Notes under the pieces: generated by a model
Seen by the model: only the letters and a program-made list of their open reading frames with translations
Databases searched by the model: none
Told to the model about the DNA's origin: nothing
NCBI GenBank assembly: GCA_023213395.1
Contig: CM041465.1
Span: forward strand, 55,807,741-55,871,740
Direction of reading: 5' to 3'
Length of the DNA stretch: 64,000 nucleotides
Source: Cycas panzhihuaensis
Lineage: Eukaryota; Cycadophyta
Shown: positions 57,360-64,000 of the stretch, piece after piece
Layout of the letters: each line of letters begins with the position of its first letter
Numbering within the stretch: position 1 is the first letter of the stretch
Program-made: the position numbers and the translations under genes

Positions 57360-60300
57360 AGGAAGATTCATCTCATATATATTACCATTGTACCCTTCTA
57401 TAGTTCAACATAGTCCAACCTTTTTATATTTGAGCTTGTTGTAGGTCCCTTGGGAGAATCTATCTTTTCTCAAGTAAACCATTACTAAGTCACCTTCTTC
57501 AAGTATCTTATATTTATGAGTCCCATCTTCTACTTTCTTGTATATTTTATTGTTTTCTTATAACTTTTTCCTTACCTTCTAATGAAACTATTCTATATAC
57601 TCTGCATAAGCTTTTTCATTGTCACTTACTCTTTTCCCAATGGGTAGGTATACTAAATATAGTACACCCTTGTTGTTTCTTCCATATATAAATTGAAAAT
57701 GTGCCTTACTTATTGACCTATTTACAAAATTGTTATATGAAAATTCTTCTTGTTATAATGTTAAATCCCATTATTTGGGCTTCTCTCCAATAATGCACCT
57801 TAGTAAGTTTCCCAAAATTTTATTTACTACTTTAGTTTTCTCATTAGTCTATGGATGGTAAGCACTTCTATACTAGAGTTTTATTCCCAACTTTTTCTAT
57901 AGAGTCTTATAGAAATAACTTAAAAAGTTTATGTCTCGATCTGAAGTAATAGTATTTAAAATGCCATGCAACCTTATAACCTCTTCGAAGAATAAATCTG
58001 TTATCATAATTACATCATTTATCTTCTTGTATACAATAAAATGAACTATTTTTTTAAAATGATCAACGATAATAAAAATTAAATCATTACCTCTTTGTGT
58101 ATGTGGTAATCCTAATACGAAGTCTTCACTCAAGTCTATCCGTAGTCGTTTAGGTATTAGTAAGGGCATATATAAGCCATTATTCTATGCATGCCCCTTA
58201 ACCATCTAGTATATCGTATAATGTATCACAAATATTACTATATCACTCTTCATTCGAGGCCAAAAGTACTTTTCTTCTACTAAAGCTATAGTCTTATTTC
58301 AACTAAAATACCTTCCAAGATCTCTACTATATAACTCTAGTGTGATATTCTCTTTTATGGAGCCCACTAGGATGCACAATTATCTTTCTTTAAATAGGTA
58401 TCCATCTTGTATAAAGTAATCATCATATAAAGAATTATGTCCCTCTATTATAGGATTCTTATAATGCTTAGTAATTATATTAAAGTCAGGTTCTAAGTCA
58501 TATAAATCCTTAAAGGCTTCAAATCCTACCAACTCATTTTCCATTGTGGTTAATAATGCCACTCGTCTATCCAATGCATTAGTAACACAATTATGTTTAC
58601 CTAATTTATGCTTAAAAATAATTGTAAAGCTTTGTAGATAGGATACCCACTTAGCATACCTAGTATTTAATTTTCTTTAGGTATTTACATAACTTAAGGC
58701 TTAGTGATAAGTAAACAGGATAAATTCCTTAGGTATGAGGTAATGCCTCTAAGGCCTTAAAGCTTAGATAATTATATAAAATTCCATGTCATAGGTTGAA
58801 TACCTTCTTCTTACTTCATTAATCTTCTCACTATAAAATGTTATAGGTCATCTTTTTTTACTAAGCATTACTCTAATTATAATATTGAAGCATCATAATT
58901 AGCCTCAAACACCCTTCTAAAGTCTGGAAGTATAACTATAAGTGCCTCAAATACATTTTTCTTTAAGATTTTAAAGTTATTCTCTACATCCTTATTCCAT
59001 ATTAGCTCCTTATTCTTCATGCAATCTATTAAGGGTGTAATAATTCTACTAAAGTTTCTAATGAACTTTCTATAAAACTAAGATAAATCGTGAAAACTTC
59101 TTACCTATATCATAGTCCTAGGTGTTGGTCACTCAATAATTACCTTGATCTTCTCATCATGCATTTAGAATCTCTCTTATGAAATTATAAAATCTTGAAA
59201 TACTAGGCTGCCTTACATAAACTTATATTTCTTCATATTTATATACCACTTCTCTCTCCTTAACACTTTAAGTACCATACTTAAGTGGATTAAGTGCTCC
59301 TCCTTAATCTTAATAAAAATAAGAATGTCATCAAAATAGAAAACTATAAACTTACTAATGAATGGTCATAACATAGTGTTCATCAATCTCATGAATGTTC
59401 TTGGGATATTTGATTACCCAAATGGCATAACTAGCCATTTATACAATTCATCCCTTATCTTAAATGTTGTCTTCAACTCACTGGCTTCATGAATTTGGAT
59501 TTAATGATACCTATTATTAAGATCGATCTTTGTAAAGTAGGAAGAACCTACAAATATATCTGATATATCATTTATGTGAGGTATGGAGAACTAGTATTTA
59601 ATTGTTATCTTGTTAATTACTCTTAAATCAACACACATTTATCATGATCCATCTTTCTTTAGAGTTACCAATGCTAGAACTACATAGGGCTTCAATCTTT
59701 CCCTTACCATTCCCCTCTATACTAATTCATTAAATTATCAATTTAACTCCTCATTCTCCATTAGGCTCAATTGATAAGCTACTTAGTTTGGTAAACATGA
59801 CCCTAGGATTGGGTCGATTCGGTGTTGAATGTCTCTCATGGATGGTAGGCCATCAAGTAACTCATTTAGCATAACATAATTGTAGTCCTCTAATAACCCT
59901 ACTACCTTACTTGATATTTATATGTTATCATCCTCTATTTGTCTTTTCATTAAGGTATAACAAATGCCAACCTTTTGTATATTTTTCATATTTTTTTTGG
60001 AAGTCAACATGCTTTCCATATTCCCTTCTTTCGCAAGTGGTAATAACTTCACCTCTATACCACTTTTACAGAATGTATAAGTATTATTCTTTCCATCATG
60101 AAAGGCATTCCTATAGTACCACCATAGTCTCCTTCATAATAGATGGTATACATATATCAGGATCACATCATACCATATTTCATCTTGATATGATATTCTA
60201 ATTCTAAATCTAACCAAATATTTCCTATGTATAATTACCTCATTTTCGTTTTTGAACAAAAGAATATAGTATGGATGTGGATGTGCTTCACAATTTAATC

Positions 60301-60479
60301 CTAACTTTTCTATCATTTCATTGGAGACCATATTCTCATAACTACCACCATTAATTATGATTTTATGTACCTTTCCTCCTGTAGTATATCTTTTCCTAAA
60401 AATGCTAGTTTGTAACCATGAATCATCATCTATCTTTGCTTTTCTATTATCTTGTGTGGTTGTCATATTGGTGTTATCA
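57360..60479 (-). pseudogene. unit E Pol
   Basis: Protease is open at 60,466-60,134: IINGGSYENMVSNEMIEKLG (catalytic Asp to Asn), RKYLVRF, YQDEIWYDV. RT 59,690-59,060 keeps YFDD (59,324-59,338). RNase H 58,950-58,600, then VALLTTMENELVGFEAFKDL and HNSLYDDYFIQDGYLFK (58,574-58,380). The integrase core is open for 90 codons (58,169-57,897): LRIDLSEDFVLGLPHTQRGN, IIVDHFKKIVHFI, DVIMITDLFFEEVIRLHG and TSDRDINFLS, showing the second catalytic Asp region. C-terminal block 57,520-57,360. Stops and shifts separate these pieces. Confidence 0.8.
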
Positions 60480-61623
60480 TAGTTCTTTAGGGAATTACTC
60501 TCACCTTCATCTTCTATAACTCCTTCATTGTCATCTTTATTTTAGGCCATGTTTATCTTTGGATGCTCTTCTTTCCTCTAAGATTATTCCTCATGGTGAT
60601 GAGGGCATTCAAATGCCTTATGTCCTTCCACTCATTTGAAACAAATAAAAGGTGTCCTCCATCCTCTTCGACCACCAAAACCTCTACCTCACTGGGCTCT
60701 TAGAAATCCTCTTTCTTTGAGATGGTTTTGAGTTCCTCTCCCTCATTGCATTCTACCTTAAACCTCTCCTTCTTATTTTTCAATCTAAGTGGATGATTTG
60801 CATCTCATATAGGGGATTCCTCCTCTACCTCTATATAAAGGTGATGAACCTCTTCTCATTACAGAGGTCCTTTAAGTAAAATATATATTTTGATTATCTT
60901 CTACTTTTCATGCCAATTGATATACATATTCCATGCTTTTAACTCTATGCATGCTAAATTTATCTTGAATTGAAAACTTTAAACTATTTACATACCTTGT
61001 AGCAACTTGTATATCTATCTCCTTATGCTCAACATAAATGGAAAGCTTATAGAACTCATCTACGTAGTCTTGTACTATCATTTCTTTCTATTTTAGGTTA
61101 TGAAACTTTATAAAGAGGGTTTGAAAATGATCAATTAGTAAAAACTTCTCTTTCAACTTCTTGACCATTTTGGTCCATGTTCTAATCTTTTTTTTATCTT
61201 TTTTTACCCTCTCCTTTTGTAGGTGATTTTACCAAATAGTTATATGTTTCTTTAACTTCACACATGCAAACTTTACCTTCCTTTCTTCAATCATACTTTT
61301 CCATTTGAAGAACTTCTTGATGACATTTATCCATTCTACTAAGTCCTCTAGTTTTAAACTCCCTTAGTAGTTTGGAATGTTAATCTTGATTCAATTGTTG
61401 TAATCTTCAAGTACTTTTAAGAATCTTTCTTCCATTATCTGTGTTTTTTTTGCTCAAAATCTTTTGATCTTATATTATTATTACTTAATGCCTCTTATTC
61501 ACTAGTATTTCCTTTGTGCCTTTGTCTTAACACTACAATAGTAAGTTGTTCCATTCTCCTCTATTACCCTTATAGGTTTCTATTCATTTTATTATAGTTT
61601 ACTCTTCCTTCTCTTCTTGCCAT
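60480..61623 (-). pseudogene. unit E Gag
   Basis: ATG at 61,623, 219 bp from the LTR. Core and zinc knuckle follow; the knuckle (60,657-60,607) reads CFK.VEGHKAFECPHHH, the best copy in the array. TAG and TAA stops and at least one frameshift interrupt it. Confidence 0.7.
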
Positions 61624-61841
61624 TTTTAATTGCATCTCTCTCTACCCAACTATTTTGGGTCATAGAGATTCTCTTGTAAGCTTTGTGCAAGGCTCCTAAG
61701 CATCAATGAGTACTCCCTCACATTTTCAAGAGGAATACTCTACTACGTATGTAATTTCTTAAAAAAATATTTATCATAATACATAAAAAATTTATGGTTT
61801 ATTTCTTTAACCCCCAAGTTAAACCATACTTTGATATCAGA

Positions 61842-62426
61842 TGATGAGGATGACCTACAAGGAAGACATTCAATCTCATACATGCAAACCCAAAACAAGA
61901 AAGAGCCAAAGAATATGGAGAGTTATTTTAATTCTTATTATATTCCATTCCATTCAATTTATCAAAAGATAGTCTAAAATTACATTTATATAAGTAAAAG
62001 TGGAAAGTCTAGAAACTTCTAACCTTAGCCTAAAAATCTCCTCAATTGTATAAAATAGTATATAACTCCATGTTTTTAAGTTAAGTTATATTAAGAAAAA
62101 CTAGACCACTAAGAGTTATTACATAAAAGTAAAAACTAGTCTAAAATTAACTATTATTTTTAGGCATACAAAATAAATCTCAATTTTTAGGTATTTTCAA
62201 AGTATTTCTTAGTTAAAAATCTATAGGCCTATCATGAGATTTTGACCCCACTTTAGGTAATTTCCACCTATTCTACTAGGATAGACTTTTAATTTAGAAG
62301 GACTAAATTTTGACCACCAAGTCAAAAGTTATACTTCAATTAGCAAACTTTAAAATTTAGAGAAAAATAAATAAAAATGTCACAAATAGATGGAGTTATG
62401 ATGAAGGTCTAGATGCTCCTACATTA
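61842..62426 (-). repeat. shared LTR 5 (585 bp) between units E and F
   Basis: TAATGTAGGAG...CATCA in element orientation. The PBS of unit E (TGATATCAAAGTATGG on the minus strand) is at about 61,824-61,839; the PPT of unit F (CTAGGGAGGA) is at 62,427-62,436. Confidence 0.9.
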
Positions 62427-62739
62427 TCCTCCCTAGGTTAAAAAGAACTCTATACCTATAAGTTATTATAATAAATTTCTTACTATTTTTTAAGATTCAA
62501 CTACTTCAGTTCTTCTTTAGTGATCTAGGTGTTGTCTACTTATCATAAACCTTTTCACTACACTAAGTACCTATTGTAATTTCTTTATCACATGTTCATT
62601 ATCTTTGTATCTAACACTTTCTCAATTTCTTCTCACTTCTTCCTTGGTGTTTAGGGATTCTAACTTGCCATTTCATACTTATAGCCTACCTCTTCATTTC
62701 CTTCATGATATGAATATAGATTTGAAACATTAAAAATAG

Positions 62740-64000
62740 GAGAGATATCAAAATGTTTATAAAGATTCACCTAGTATACATTGTCATTTATCTTTTTTGT
62801 AGTCTAATATGGTCCAACCTTTTTATATTTGATCCTATTATAGGCCATTTAGGGGAATCTATCTTTTCTTAAGTAAAACATTACTAAGTTACCTTCTTCA
62901 AATATCTTATATTTATGTGTCTAATATGTTACTTCCTTATACATTTTATTATTATCCTATAAATTTTTCCTTACCTCCTTATAAACCTATTCTATATGCT
63001 CTACATAAGATTTTACATCATCACTCACCTTTTCCCTAATGGCTAGGTGTAGTAAATCTAGTACACCCTTGAAATTTCTGCTATATCTAACTTGAAAAGG
63101 TGACTTATGTATTGACCTATTTATAGAATTATTATATGCAAATTCTATCTCAACTAATGTTAAATCCTATTATTTGGGCTTCTTCACAATGATGCACCTT
63201 AGTAAGTTTCTAAAACCTTTTTTTACCACTTCAATTTGCCCATCAATTTGTGGATGCTAAGTCCTATTAAACTAGAGTTTTGTTCCCAACTTTTTCCATA
63301 GAGTCTTCTAAAAATAGCTTAAAAAATTTACATCCTGATCCAAAGTGATAGTCTTTGGAATGCTATACAACCTTGCAACCTCTTTAAATAATAAATTTGT
63401 TATCCTAACTACATTATTTATCTTCTTGTATACAATAAAATGAACCATTTTTAAAAAATGATCAATGATGACAAAAATTAAATCATTACCTCTTTGTGTA
63501 TGTGGTAATCCTAATATGAATTCTAATCTCAAGTCTATCCATAATCCTTCATGTACTTGTAAGAGCATGTATAATCCAATATTCTATGCATGTTCCTTAG
63601 ACATTTATTATATCCTATATCATACCATAAATATTTCCATATCACTCTTCATTCAAGGCCATAATACTTTTTTACTATGTAACTATGTATCTCTTGTATG
63701 ATGTTCTTTCTCATGGAGACCACTAAAATACACAACTATCTTTCCTTAAAGAGGTATCCATCCTATATAAAGTAATCATCATATAAATAATTGTGTCCCT
63801 TAATTAGAGAATTCTTATAATACATAACAATTATTCCAAAGTCAGGGTTTGAGTCATATAAATCCTTACTAGCTTCAAATCTTAACACCTTATTTACCAT
63901 GATGGTCAATAATGTTACTTGCCTGCTTAATGCATTAGTAACATAGTTCTGTTTTCCTAACTTATGCTTCAAATAATTATAAAGCTTTATAGATAGCAGA
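62740..64000 (-). pseudogene. unit F Pol, 3' part (integrase and end of RNase H)
   Basis: Integrase C-terminal block 62,930-62,750. The core is open at 63,568-63,308 (LWIDLRLEFILGLPHTQRGN, IIDHFLKMVHFI, LDQDVNFLSYF). The RNase H tail and linker are open at 63,972-63,763 (HKLGKQNYVTNALSRQ). The unit runs off the right edge, so the array continues. Confidence 0.75.

Larger units (their letters stand above)
57029..61841 (-). mobile_element. gypsy unit E internal region
   Basis: 4,813 bp, no nested insertion; the best overall reading of integrase and protease in the array. Confidence 0.85.

Overview
The window is intergenic DNA of a large-genome land plant. It holds no intact host gene, is AT-rich, and consists almost entirely of nested LTR retrotransposons using plant-type primer sites (initiator-tRNA-Met-like TGGTATCAGAG, and a Tat-type site). 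The species cannot be told from sequence alone. Almost every coding region is interrupted; in the best-preserved pseudogenes most stops are TAG or TGA, as expected when methylated cytosines decay.

Region 1 (1-12,151, minus strand) is most of a Tat-lineage Ty3/gypsy element. In element order it has a 5' LTR (9,568-12,151), primer-binding site (PBS), a one-frame gag-protease reading frame (9,394-5,642), a 179-bp tandem duplication, an opposite-strand accessory ORF with a plant-mobile-domain-like signature and its own TATA box (about 2,285-4,990), an isolated RNase H remnant, a polypurine tract (PPT) and the start of the 3' LTR (1-988). I found no reverse transcriptase or integrase. It is inserted in the reverse transcriptase of an older gypsy unit.

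Region 2 (12,152-64,000) is a head-to-tail array of one Ty3/gypsy family, all on the minus strand. Five single LTRs of 576-593 bp (starting at 22,551, 28,009, 33,369, 56,436 and 61,842) separate six internal regions of about 4.8 kb. Each LTR has a PBS on one side and a PPT on the other, so neighbouring units share an LTR. After subtracting later insertions the period is 5.34-5.46 kb.

Into this array were inserted: a 323-bp TRIM (12,878-13,200); a compound block at about 13,958-21,040 holding an LTR with PBS, a 3' copia-like fragment and pieces of host genes, including an EngB/EMB2001-type GTPase exon; a solo LTR ending in nine PBS-like repeats (21,102-21,921); a Ty1/copia element (36,099-44,606) with an unusually long leader; and a second Ty1/copia element (46,913-56,117) which itself carries a 322-bp TRIM (49,021-49,342) and a complete 1,787-bp gag-only LTR element (53,075-54,861). 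Exact 5-bp target-site duplications support both TRIMs, the second copia element and the gag-only element; one-mismatch duplications support the first copia element and the solo LTR.

The observations most worth pursuing are the shared-LTR array, the PBS-repeat LTR, the opposite-strand gene in the Tat element, the two very small TRIMs and the gag-only element.
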